This document shows, in pieces, positions 1 to 13,900 of a stretch of DNA of 64,000 bases. This stretch comes from Stenopsyche tienmushanensis. Its lineage: Eukaryota > Arthropoda > Insecta > Trichoptera > Stenopsychidae. Location of the stretch: assembly GCA_008973525.1 (NCBI GenBank), contig WACJ01000042.1, forward strand, positions 310,001 through 374,000, read 5' to 3'. The stretch's first letter is position 1. Each line of letters begins with the position of its first letter. A program made the translations under genes and the position numbers. The notes beneath the pieces were generated by a model, which worked only from the letters and a program-made list of their open reading frames with translations, searched no databases and was not told the DNA's origin.

Positions 1-1947
1 CATATAGAGAAAGATGTTAAAACCAACAATGGATTTTATTCTATACTGGTTCTATTTTATACTGGTTTTATTCGACCAAGAAATGAAGGCAAACTAGGCA
101 CTGAAAAAAGTCACCGATATTTATGGGAATATTCTAAGACTAAACAAGTGTCATCGTTGATTTAAATAGTTTATAAATGAGCTCGAAAAGAACAGCCCCA
201 AAAATTAGATGATGATATCCTGAAGTTCTAAAACAATGTTACGAAAAACATGAGATTTAATGAGCTGCTATGATATATTCCCAAAAATATTTTTTTATCT
301 AAAGTCTATTTATATTATTTTGCAGTAACGCCGTTTTTCCGGACATCGAAGGAGAGCTGCAAAAGTTAAATTTGTCTGAGATAGATTGTATTTTTGTAGA
401 ACTACATAAACACCAAAAAATTATCTCATCCTGTACTATGCATCATAATAAAAAAAAGACGAATTTAGCTAAACCCCCAATATTGTTAAAATCTTTGGAA
501 ACTAGATAATTTCGCTATGATGAAAATGTTAATGATTAAAGTCGAACAGGGTTGCATATGACAGACTAGATTTACAATAATCATTAAAATACCATTTAAA
601 AATAAGTCCTGTCCTATCATGACTTTATCACATGTGATTGGCAATTAAAAACAGCCACATTAAACAAATATGTCCCTAATTTGCTATGAAAATTGCTTCG
701 CTGTGTGTAAGAAGTTCACAATAAATAACTCCAGTCGAAGTAGCCGAAGCAGTCGAATAAATTTGAGGATCGTCCTAATTTTGGGGCATCCTGTAGTTTT
801 CACCCGATTTAAAGCATCTAAACAAATATTGTCATCTGTTTATCGTTAGGACTTATCCATAAATTTCATCGATGGTGTTTGTGGCCTTGATCGCATTTTA
901 AGTTCTGATCAAAGAAAACCAGCATACAATGTCGAATATATTCTTCATAGGCGTTGGATTTCGCTATGTTTATCCTTTTTAATAAAATGTGATATATGGC
1001 TCAAAAATAAAGCTAATGAACCATACAACAAAAAAAATCACAGAGATGTTTAATTTATTATGAGAAAATAATAGATTTATTTCGGGATAACCTAATATTA
1101 ATGAAACGGTTCGGCGTGCCGGTCTGTTTCAGTCCATTTCAAGCACTGGTTGCATCCCAAAACGTTTATATGACGGTAAAACATTCACTCTTTAAACACA
1201 TCATTAGTATTATCATTAGTCATGACTTTTTTATCCTAATAAGATGATGAAAATTGCGAATATGTACTTTTTTAAAGCCTCATCCGTCATTTTTTGCAAT
1301 TTTATATAAATTAAATATTCGTCCCATTTGAAATGCAATGCCATCTATATACATATTACGAAAATAATTTAAAATGTATGCAAATGCACTGCCATCTAGT
1401 TCTATTTTTGACAGGTATAAGCTGTTTTTTTTTATTTTTAAAAAATCATTATATCGAATGCTCTTAAATGTTCATTTTAATCGAACTTGCGATCAAATAT
1501 TACACCATTGCAGGAATGTTATTACAATGACACAAATTCATCGATTGACATAAATTTAAAATATGCAAATAATGATTGAATTAAATTTGCGTCTAATAAA
1601 AAATAAACATTATTAAAGTTATAAAGCGTTTTATTTAGTTTGTAAATCATGGTGTTTGTATAAAGTTCAATAATTAATTTTATTTTTACTTTATTTAATT
1701 TGTAATATATTTATATGATATTATATATTATTTATATGTTATTTAATTATAAGCATATAAAAAATATTGTTGATGCATTTCACATTTTAAATTTGTGATT
1801 TTATTTAAATATTTTGGAGCAAAGCTATCAATAAGTTGGATGGCATGCGCTTGATTGCATAGTGGCAATACTGACCTTACGCAGAAGGGGTGTGAAGTGT
1901 GCGGGGGTCAGCTACGCGCCGCTGCCCCGCCGTCCCAAGTCTTAAGC
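1..1947. other. AT-rich flank upstream of Spt6
   Basis: No gene is supported here. Most of it is AT-rich DNA with short, uninterpretable ORFs. The last ~100 bases (about 1845-1947) become GC-rich just before the Spt6 start codon and probably hold the promoter and 5' UTR of that gene. I see no clear TATA box or other named element. Confidence 0.5.
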
Positions 1948-4900
1948 ATGGCTGACTTTCTCGACTCCGAAGCCGAAGAAAGCGATGTAATTGGCGCTCT
2001 TCTACTTACCATCGCTGCGAATGCCTCGCTCTTGCGGACCGTCCTCGCTATGTGGACCTTTTGTTGTCACAATATATGTCTGACATATGCAATCTCCTAA
2101 CGAGAGCTCGCCCTCTCGACGTTTTTCATTGCGATTCGTGCATCTGCGGTTCTATTCTATTTCGAATAGAGACACCCGCATCTCTTCTCCTCCATCTTAA
2201 CGACGCAACGTGTCCTCCGGAGGTGCTTGATCAATTATACGGGACATGTTGACATCGGGATCAAAACGCGTGTCAAATCAAAAATGCTAACCTGCTCATA
2301 AATTCGAACAGTATATTGCGCCGATTTCATGTTTAGTAATTATTTAATTACAATATCTCATCCACAGCCCCACCCCCTTTCTATTGGATACACCCCTCTA
2401 ATGATTTTGTTCACATTTGTTATAATTCATTAAGATCATAAAATATTCATGCTTTATATGTCATTTTTTTAAATTTTGTATTCTAAAGACGTAGCATTAT
2501 CTAAAATCATTACAATCAAAGCTTTAAACTCCTATGTATATATGGCGCTTGATAAGATTAAGATCCGATCTATTTTAAACTTCCGAAGAGCGTTCAATAT
2601 TATTCGTTTGTTTTAAGATTTAAATTTTTTTTTGCAGTATTCCGGATAAATGTTAATATCTGAGATATTTGCTTTTTATACTTTAAATCCATATAGCGAC
2701 GGAACGGATTATGCTTTCGTCGAGTCTATTTATCATAACTGTAAAAAAATGTCTGAATTTTATTCCATAATTAGTATTTCAATATAGTCAATTTCACAGA
2801 TTTAAAGCTATAATCTAATTATATATATACTGTTAAGATGAGGAAGTTAAGATGCACATTTTGTAGTGAAAAATTGATAAATTTGGCGCTACAATTATTA
2901 TTATTATATTAAATTATGTCCGTTGTAAATATGTTAATAAATTTGTTGTTTTTTTATACAATTTTTTCTTCAAGTTCACAATTATTTTACTACGGAAGAC
3001 TTAATTCAGATTGTCCTCCAGAATTTATAATTTACGATTAATCATTGAGAATATTATTATTGATAAATCAAAAGCAAAATATTGCTATAATTTGCTGCAT
3101 CATTTATAAATACATAGAGAGATTATACTCGTATTTAATTACTATAATAATATAATGTTGATGATCAACAACGCAGGTATTTATCATACGATAAGGTGAT
3201 AAGTCATCCTTAATTTTAATTAGGACTACGTATATATTAATGAATCGAAAATGTAGTTATTATATGTTCTAAGCGTATATCGCATAAAATTTATAAGCAA
3301 TCCTTGAGGTGTTAAGCTATTGAGGTATTTTAAATTACGTTATAGTCGTCTTCAAACTAAAAAAAAGCTGCTGTGTTATTGATAGCTAAATAATTTATTT
3401 AAATTGCCGATTGGTTTACGAAAATATTGAAAAACTTACTAAAATTTATTTTATCATTGCAGCAAGAGACTGATGATGAAGTCGAACATAAAGAGCGCAA
3501 AAAGCCAAAGCGCAAAACTGTTCAAAGTGACGACGAGGAAGAAGAAGAAGGTAGATCTACATATCATAGTCTTATTTTAATAAAAGTAACGTAAACAGTA
3601 CGCTTAAACCTTTTTTTGTGCAGTAGATGCATTTAATCAATAATATCGCATTATCCATAATTAATTTGTCAATGTTGATGATTCATTTTCTATTTTATAG
3701 CAATTATCTCTTGATCTCACATTGCTATGTTATAAATGCAAGTGAGCTGGTGCATTGCCGAGGATTAATAGTACTTTAAAATCTAAAGCTTTCTGCTCCA
3801 TAGATATATTTTTACTTGTAAGGAAGAATGGTTTTATTTGTATATTTTTATGATGTATTTCTTTAATTTTTATTTTTAAAAAAAAGCATTTAGATGTATG
3901 TCCCTTTACAGCACGACCTTGTTACCGATACGTGTGTGTTTGATGAGACGCTCTGTCTCCGATTTTGGGCACTGAAAGCATTAAGCACTGATACCCTGAC
4001 GCACGAAAATTACTCGTATTCGGACATTTTAATGTCGTCAATGAGTCAACAGCAATTGTTGTTTGTTGTTCTCGTTGGTTTCATAATCGATGATGTATCG
4101 TATTTTAGCACTCTTAACCTTTTGGGTAGTGAGTTAATTTAAAATCTATGAAGCTATGTATTTAAATAAATAAACACTGTCGATAGCACACAATATTTGG
4201 TAATTTCTTCAAGTAAACATAAACAATACGCATGAAATCGATTAATTATATGATTCACGTATCATTATTAGGCGATAAATTTGGGTTAACGGTCTATACA
4301 ATCGTACGATATACGCAAGACACTCTCTCCGTCTCTGTTTTTCTCCAAACTCAACGTGTAGGACACTCTTCGTCTCTGTGTGTCTCCATGCGCAACGTAT
4401 AAGAATGCTCTTTATAAGAGTCACTGGAATTCGGACACAACATTATGTCTTACCTCTTTAAGGGGTTAAGAGTTAATGCTCTCTAAATTGTTCTTTCGCT
4501 CCTAATTGTGCATCGCTCTTAGATTGACTGAAATCACTATCGTCTATTAAGCTTTTTTAACAAAGATAAGATGACTTTCATTCGTGTTGTCTTTAGAGCA
4601 GGCGTTTGTTTTGATAATTAAGATACTTGCATCATTCTTATCGTTAATCAATTTAGTTATTTCCGCTTGGCTGTTCTGGAGTGGCGTCATTAGTCGAGTA
4701 TCACCACTCCTTTGCAAGATCTACTCCTTCAGAAGTAAACTGGCAGGCTTGCACGATAACCCTGTCCTTTTATTTTCGCAATACATTAATAGTAAAAAAA
4801 TGACTGAACAACAGAAAGCAGATACCGTGCAAATTAAACATTCAGAAATATTCCCAAGAAATTAAAGAATATGGTGTGCTATTAACAATGTTAAGGTTCA

Positions 4901-7900
4901 TTTATGAGCAGCGTATATTGAAGTATTCATTGTTATTTATCTCATTTGCTTCATAAAATCTATTTTTACGAGAAACTACATCATAAATATATTTGGTTTT
5001 TATAATTTTTCTAGATGATGAGGAGCGCATTAGAGAAGAATTAAAAGATCTCATCGACGATGCTCCGATTGACGAGTCCGGTAGCGACGGTGAAGATTCA
5101 GACGCTTCCGGAAGTCCTAAAAAGCGCAAAAAAAGCGATGACGAGCTAGACGATCGGCTCGAAGATGAAGATTATGATCTCATCGAGGAAAATCTTGGCG
5201 TTAAAGTTCAACGGGTATATATTGTCCATGTATAATACATACATGCAATATAATTGTACGCCTATTAATCAACGTATCTTTGTAGAAAAAATTCAAACGT
5301 CTACGGCGAATACAAGACGATGAAAGTGACGGGGAACAACAAGAAGACGACGGACTTGACAGGGAAGTTATCGCCGAACAACTCTTTGTTGGTGGATCTG
5401 ATGACGTAGGTTCTATATTTCAATGAGAATTTAATTCTAAATTGTATAAAAACATATTAATGTTTTGCTTTATTTCTTATGACTGATTTTTGGAACAGGA
5501 ACGAGATAACGTGAGTTTGGTTTCTAGTTTCTACAGCATGATTTTTTGTGTCTATGATATTTTTTGATTGACTTCCGACATGTATTTTCATTGAACAAAA
5601 TTTTACACAATCCACTGAAATAATATAAATAGCAAGCTCCGTCGTATAGCTTGTTTTGCATAGACACTCGTGAACTAATTCTCGATACTGAAATTTATTA
5701 GAACTTATTTATTATTTCTTGTTCTGACAATAATCATCATGTTGGAACGCTAGAAACTGATAACTCGTAAAATGCAAATTCTGAACGAATTCAAAGGATT
5801 TTTTAAATATTTTTAATGACGACATAAATTGCACCGTATTTATTCAATTTACTCATCACAGAAATAATTATTTTCAACGTCTTTCAAGCATATTTTATAT
5901 AATTTTATACACTATTATCATTTTCCTGCTCGATAAACCCTTCGTGTATGAAAATATTAAAATTCTATGACTTCTGGATAGAATATGTTATTAAAATGAT
6001 TGAATACGAATGAATAGTATAGATCGCTTTTCTTAAAAAATTGCATTTTTAACGGAGTTTTTATGAAATCATTTTGATTGAATGGTGTCATTAACTTTTC
6101 TGCCATAATTACAAGTATTATACGTATCGAAAAATATGTAATCTACAAGCACTTACGGAATAGAGTTTTAATTTCAGGAAGATGAACGTAAATCTGAAAG
6201 ATCGCATCAGAAAGAACAAGAAACGTTCGATGAAGAACAGACCGATGGAGAATATTCCGACGCTGATGATTTCATTGTAGACGACGAAGGTCGTCCTATT
6301 GCGGAGAAGAAGAAAAAAGCGCAAGCCCATTTTTACAGATGCGTAAGTCCATTGCGAAATTTTACCGATTACATTTAAATGTACGTTTTTATTACGATAA
6401 TATTTTTCACCCGCACAGATCTCTTCAAGAGGGCCAAGACATATTCGGTGTGGACTTTGATTATGATGAATTTGAAAAGTATGAAGATGACGAATACGAA
6501 GAAGAAGATGAAGACCTCGATGATTATATTGAAGACGAGGAAGACGGTAAACAAACTTCATTTGAATTTAAACCCTTCATCAAATGTATTTAATTCGATT
6601 CGATCTAATTTTATTATTTTATAAAACAGGTGAAGCTCGTGTACGAAAAGTCAAGAAAACTAAAGCTAAACGCTCCACGAGAAAATCAATATTTGAGATA
6701 TATGAACCCAGTGAACTCAAGAGAGGTCACTTTACAGATCTTGATAATGAGGTTTGTGATTGGATGTATATTTATTTTTGCTTATATTAGGGGTACCAGA
6801 TAATACCCATATTTTATCCAGTGACAATTTTGCTTTATGAGCACATGCATTACCTTTTTTATAGTCAATTTGGCTTTAAGGGTTGTAATTGGAGATTCTT
6901 TTCAAGAAAGCCACTCGTTTATTGGTTGTATATTATCTTAAATGTGCCATTTCTCATCATACTATTCAAAAAAAAATTGGGTCTGCGTGTCCAAGAGGTC
7001 CTGAAGTGGAACCTCTGACGCAACGCAAGAGAATATCCTGATCGGCCTTCATGCCCGGACATGACCATAGGACTATTGAGAATTATAGGAAAGAACTGTA
7101 GCACATGTATTATCGCCCATTTTGTTGTGTTCGGTCAAGGCGTGCAATACCCATCCTATTCGTTTTGATATTTAATTTTAAATATTTTTGCACAGTGATC
7201 TATATGGATCCCAGTCTTTGCAATAGCTCCTCAATTATTTGCCATTGATCTCACTCGATTAGGGATTTTAGTGTATTTTTTTTATCAAAATTCGAAGGTC
7301 CTCCTGTTTTCGATTCATCCCTTAAACTTCTATTATCCAATTTAAATTTCTGCAACCAATATTAGCATCTGCAGACGGTTACCACCTAACCATAAACATC
7401 ACTGAGAATCATTTTAGATGCCCACTAATCAATAGCAAAATAAATGCATGTCAACAGAACTACGACTAAAAAGGATAGTGTCAAAAAAGCGAAATTGTCA
7501 TCCGGTACCCCTAATATTAACAGAAAATCATTGTATATTGCATAAAAAATATTTATTTTAGATCAGAAACAAAGACGTACCAGAAAGAATGCAAATCCGT
7601 GAAGTCCCCGTTACGCCTACCGTGGAAGGTTCTACTGAACTGGATGATGAAGCTGAGTGGATTTATCGACAAGCTTTTATCAAGCCATCAATATCTCAAC
7701 AGGTATATATACCCTGAAAATTATATACAGTCAACCCTGCTATAAAGCGCATTTCTATACTGACTTTTTCCTTATCTTTTGCGGCGGTCTTCTCCTATAG
7801 CGATTCATTATGTTTTGTCTCTTGACTTCACTCTTCTCACACTTAACTCACTCTTGACATCAATTTCTTCAAAATCAATTGCAAAAACCTAACCCCAACT

Positions 7901-10900
7901 TTTGTATGAGCGCCTTCTATGGCGTTTTTTTTTGTATATTGTGGTCCCTATCTCGACATTATAGGAGGGTTGACTGTTTGTCAATTTCGTATTTTAATTT
8001 ATCATCTGCCTTAAATTTATTCGATATGATTTTTATTGATGAATACAATAATAATTCATTTTTAGGACGCTGCTGACGGTAGGGAAAGAACCAGAAAAGG
8101 TCCCAATACCGTTGATAAAATACGTGCTGCCCTCGACTATATGCGTAATCAAACATTGGAAGTCCCTTTTATCGCCTTCTATCGGAAAGAATATGTTCAA
8201 CCCGAACTGAACATTAATGATCTGTGGAAAATTTATCGATTTGATGCGAAGGTTTGCTACTGTTGCTTGATGATTTTTAAAATATCGTTTTTATAGTTTG
8301 TTTAAATCATAATATACATTCTTCCAGTGGTGTCAATTAAAATCGCGCAAGGAAAATCTGCTCAAATTATTCGACAAAATGAGAAATTATCAACTAGACC
8401 AACTTATGTTAAATCCAGATGCACCAATTCCCGATAATGTTCGCATAATCAAAGACGACGATATCGATAGGTATTTTTTTAAAAATAATCCTTGCTGTTT
8501 AAATTATAACTTTTATATATATAACAACAATAATATACAATTATAGACTTAAAGCAGTTCAAACAACGGAGGAATTGAAAGATGTTCATGCCCACTTTTT
8601 ACTGTACTATTCTCCCGATATACCAAAAATGCAAGAAGCGTGGAAACTCAAGGAAAAAGAAAAGGCCAAGGAAATGAGACGGTATTTATTATTGTTCATC
8701 CTTAAATTAATAATATTATTACAATATAAATATTAAACGGTTTATTTTAATAACAGCGCTCAGCGACGTATTTTACTCGAAAGTCAAGGCGATGATGATA
8801 CTGATATTATTGAACCGGAAGAAGAAGAAATCGTCGAAGATACACAACCAGAGACTTTGAAACAAGCTGTCCGCGGGGGTCCTTATACTATGTGTAAAAA
8901 AGCTGGTCTTGGTAATATTGTTTTCCTTTCGAAATATGCTTTTATCTACGAATTATATAGATATTAATTATTTTTTTGTTTCTTTAGATGGTTTTGTGAA
9001 AAAGTTTGGTCTGTCGCCTGAACAGTTTGCAGAAAATTTACGGGACAACTATCAAAGACATGAAGTTGAACAAGATCCTAACGAGCCATTAGTTTCAGCC
9101 GAGCAATTTGTTTGCGAAAAGTTTTCTAAGCCCTCCGATGTGGTTCACGCAGCAAAATATATGGCAGCGACCCAATTGGCTAGAGAGCCTCTCCTACGAT
9201 CCACCGTCCGAGAAGTGTTTTATGAGAGAAGTAAAATAACGGTTGTTCCTACGAAAAAAGGCTTGAAAGAAATCGATGAAAACCACCAATGCTATTCGTA
9301 CGTAGTTTATCATTTTTTTTTTTTTAAATAAAAGTGAATTATTTGATCTTAATTTTTTTTTTAAATATTAATTTTAGTATGAAATTTATTAAAAATAAAC
9401 CAGTTCGCGATTTAGCTGGTGATCAATTTTTAAAACTTTGCATGGCAGAAGATGAAAAACTGATCACTGTATTGTTAAGCGACAGCATAGAAGGAAATAC
9501 ATCGTCTTCTTATTTAGAAGAAGTTAAACAACTATTTCAAAAGGTTGGTATTATTTCATTAAACAATTATAATTTAGATATTTCAATGACTTTGAAAATG
9601 TTTAGTTACTATTGGGTGTTTAACTTGTAACTATACAATTTCTTTGATATTTTTCATAATTATGATTTTATTTTCAGGATGAATTTGCCAAAAATGTGCA
9701 GGAATGGAATAATATTAGAGCAGAATGCGTATCTTTAGCGTTGAGTAAAATGGTTTTACCTGATCTACGAAAAGAACTACACGGTCTTCTTATGGCCGAA
9801 GCCAGAGAATATATATTGAAGGCGTGCTGTAGAAAATTATATAGTTGGATTAAAGTATGTTGTGATCGTAACCATTTTATTTTTATTCAATACATTTTAT
9901 TAGAATAATCGCACACATTTAATGTTCGTAGGTTGCACCATATTCTGTAGAATTCCCCGATGAGGATGACGATGATTGGGTGACTAATAAGGGTCTTAGG
10001 ATCATGGGATTGGCATTCGTTCCAGATTTTTCTCAAGCAGCGTTTTGTTGTATTGTCGCACCAGATAGTGACGTAACGGACTATCTTAGATTACCGCACT
10101 TACTCAAGCGAAAAAATTCATACAATAACTCTGAAAAATATCTAAAGGTATATTGCATAACTTTTTAAATATATAAATTCATATAATTTCTTAAATACTT
10201 TATAAGCAGTACATTGATTTTTTTTTTTTTAAGGAATCCGATCTCAACACACTTAGAAACTTTATAATGACTAAAAAACCTCACGCAATAGTCATAGGTG
10301 GGGAATCTCGAGATGCTATCATGGTCAAAGCCGATTTGAATGATATTGTATCGCAGCTTGTGGAGGAGGAACAATTTCCTCGTATTCCAGTCGAAATAGC
10401 TGATAATCATTTACCAAAAATTTACGCTAATTCCAACAAGGGGATGGTAAAATTATTCATTCAAATTTATCTGACTGTTCATTATATTTTTACATGCGAT
10501 TTTTAATAATAAATCTTTAATGTTCAGGCTGATTTTCGAGAATATCCTGAAGTATTAAGACAGGCTGTTTCATTGGCAAGAGTTCTGCAAGACCCGTTAA
10601 TCGAATACTCTCAATTGTGTTCCGTCGATGAAGAAATACTTTGTCTCCGTTTCCATCCATTACAAGTAAACATTATCTAATATGCAATTTCAACGTTATT
10701 AGTCGATGAAAATTATGTTATTATAAAATGATTAATTTTTAGGACCAAATACCTAGAGAAGAACTGATAGAAAATCTTTATTTAGAATTTGTTAACCGTA
10801 CCAATGAAGTCGGAGTAGATATCAATACGGCTGTCCAAACCGGATTAACTGTTAATCCTAGTTCAATTTGTATGCGGTTTAGGACCGCGTAAAGGTCAAG

Positions 10901-13900
10901 CTCTTATTAAAATGTTAAAACAGACTAATCAGCGACTAGAAAATAGGACTCAACTAGTTACTGTTTGTCATATGGGACCAAAAGTATTTATTAATTGTTC
11001 TGGTTTTATCAAAATCGATACCAATAGCTTAGGAGACAGGTAAAATATATTATTAATTTGAATCTTTTATATATCTTTTTATTAAATAGGTGTCTACTTT
11101 TAAATTCTCTTATTTTCATAGTACTGAAGCTTACGTTGAAGTACTGGACGGTTCTCGAGTACATCCCGAAACATACGAATGGGCACGAAAAATGGCCGTA
11201 GATGCGCTTGAATACGAAGACGAGGATGCTAACCCTGCTGGGGCGTTGGAAGAAATTTTAGATGCTCCGGAAAGACTGAAAGATTTAGATTTGGATGCTT
11301 TCGCTGAAGAATTAGAAAGACAGGTGATATATCGTTATGTAATTTTAAATGCGACCTTAACGCAGAAATATCTATAATATATGATCATTTTTTCAGGGCT
11401 TTGGCAACAAAAGTATCACTCTCTATGATATTCGTGCAGAATTAAACTGTCGCTATAAAGATTTAAGAGTGCCTTATAAATCTCCCAATCCGGGTGAAAT
11501 TTTTGATATCCTCATTAAAGAAACGCCCGAGACATTTTACAGAGGTATTATATATTATTATTTTATCTATATTTTTAAATGTATACAAGAAGTATTCTTT
11601 ATCGCATTTATTGTTAATTCGTGTTTTTTTTTTTAGGGAAAATGGTGATGGCAACAGTTGCAGGTATTTCTCATAGAAAGCCTCCACGAGAACAATTAGA
11701 TCAAGCAAATCCCGTCAGAAATGATGAAACTGGAATGTGGCAATGTCAATTTTGTCGAAAAAATGATTTCCCTGAATTATCCGAGGTATTTATGTCGTCT
11801 TGTTAAAATGTTTTAATCTTAAAAATGCCATCTTTAATAATTAAGTGTATTTATCATTTATGATGACATAACGCATTACTTAAATTATTAAGCAGAAAAA
11901 TACAAACAATGCAGTTTTACCCATCTTACAAATTGTTTTAGGTTTGGAACCATTTTGATGCTGGTGCATGTCCTGGTCAAGCCACGGGTATTCGAATTCG
12001 TTTAGATAACGGCTTATCTGGATACATCCACTGTTAAAAATCTCTCAGACAAGCACGTTGATGATCCAGCAGAGAGGGTTAGACCCGGACAAACGATACA
12101 TTGTAGGGTCATCAAAATAGATGTTGAGCGCTTCTCCGTTGAATGTTCTTCGAAGAGCTCTGACCTAGTTGATAAAAACCACGAATGGAGGTAATATTTT
12201 AAATCCTTAACGAATCATTTGAATTTAAATTATTAAGCGTAAACGTTAATGTTTTACTAAAATTTTTAGACCTCAAAAGGACGCATTTTATGATCAAGAA
12301 GCGGAAGATAAAGAAATGAAAAGAGAAATAGATGCAAAACAAATAAAACAAAGGCAACAATATACCAAGAGAGTAATAGTTCATCCTTCGTTTCAAAATA
12401 TTTCATTTTCGCAGTCCGAAAAGGTTATGGCTACGATGGATCAAGGCGATGCGATAATTAGACCTAGTAGTAAGGTATGATATTTTTAAATATAACTATG
12501 TATTAATTTTAAATATGTATAGATCATATTTTTAATTATATCTATTTTAAAGGGAGCTGATCATCTTACAGTCACAGTGGAAAGTGACTGACGGCGTTTA
12601 TCAACATATAGATGTTAGGGAAGAAGGAAAAGAAAATGTATATTCGTTAGGTTAGATATATTTTAATTAATATTTAAGATTTTACCATATACGTTTATGT
12701 TATTTATAAAGATGGTATTATAATAAAAATTATATACGTTTTTAGGCAATAGTTTATGGATAGGTGGAGAAGAATTTGAAGATTTAGATGAAATTCTAGC
12801 CAGACATGTAAATCCAATGGCAGGACATGCTCGTGATCTCATTTCGTTCAAATACTATAGAAATTTAGGCGGTATGAAAGATAAAGCTGAGGAAGCGTTA
12901 AGGGAAGAAAAACAGAAAAATTCCAACAAAATCCATTACTTTATATCTGCATCAAAGGTAAATAATAAATATGAAGTTATGTTAATTGCGTTGTTTTTGG
13001 CAAATCTGTATTTAATAATAATTAAATTGTTTTTCAATCTCCTCTATCAATTTTTTCTTTTACTTTTAGAACTATCCTGGAAAAGTTCATGTTATCGTAT
13101 TTACCTGTTCAAAGATGTAGACACGAACTTATTACTATTACTCCCGAGGGCTTCCGTCTGAGACAGCAAATGTTTGAATCGGTTACTGGACTTTTGCGTT
13201 GGTTCAAAGAACATTTCAAAGATCCCATACCTGGTTCTACACCTTCAACGCCACGCGGTAGTAGCTCTTCTGTGCGAACACCCTATCAACCGCATACTCC
13301 TGGTGGAGGTAAGTCTTATATATGGATCAAATATAATGTACAGACATATATGACTCTCTCTTTATCATAGCATTTATACATGGTTAACCTGTAGACCAAA
13401 TTGTTGTCTCCGTGCTATTCATTGTTTTTTCAGTTGTAATATAATTTGTAAAATTCCTGTTTTTGTTAATAAAGGAATGTCATCTGATGCAATTCAACGA
13501 GTAGCGCAGTCAATGCCTCCGCACATGCTTCATTCGCTATCACAAGTGGCGACTTATCCTCATACTCCAGCGATGTACATAAATACTGTAAGTCTATAAA
13601 TCAAGAAATAACATAATAATACAATGCAACTTGTTTTTTACTGAGTTATTACTTTTAAATTAAAGCCGTATACTCCGTCTGCACAAACGCCGTATATGAC
13701 TCCATATGGTACTCCGCATGGTACACCTCAACAAATGCCGACTACGCCCAGGCCTACGCCGACTTCCAACAACGATGGATTCTTACATCCTGGAGCAGTT
13801 ACACCGCGTCGTCACCAATCTTCACCAGCGGTGCATTACTATAATCAATATCAGCATTCCGGTTCTAGCAGCAGGTAAATCTGTCAAATAAAATATATAT

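Noticed and set aside
1987..2252. Extension of the Spt6 N-terminal ORF past [13 protein letters not shown]
   Set aside because: A GT donor follows the 13th codon and the sequence after it ([12 protein letters not shown]) does not resemble the acidic family N-terminus, whereas exon 2 at 3463 does.
4584..4865. 93-codon ORF in Spt6 intron 2 as a membrane protein
   Set aside because: It coincides with repeat C, whose second copy at 38.6 kb does not keep the frame.
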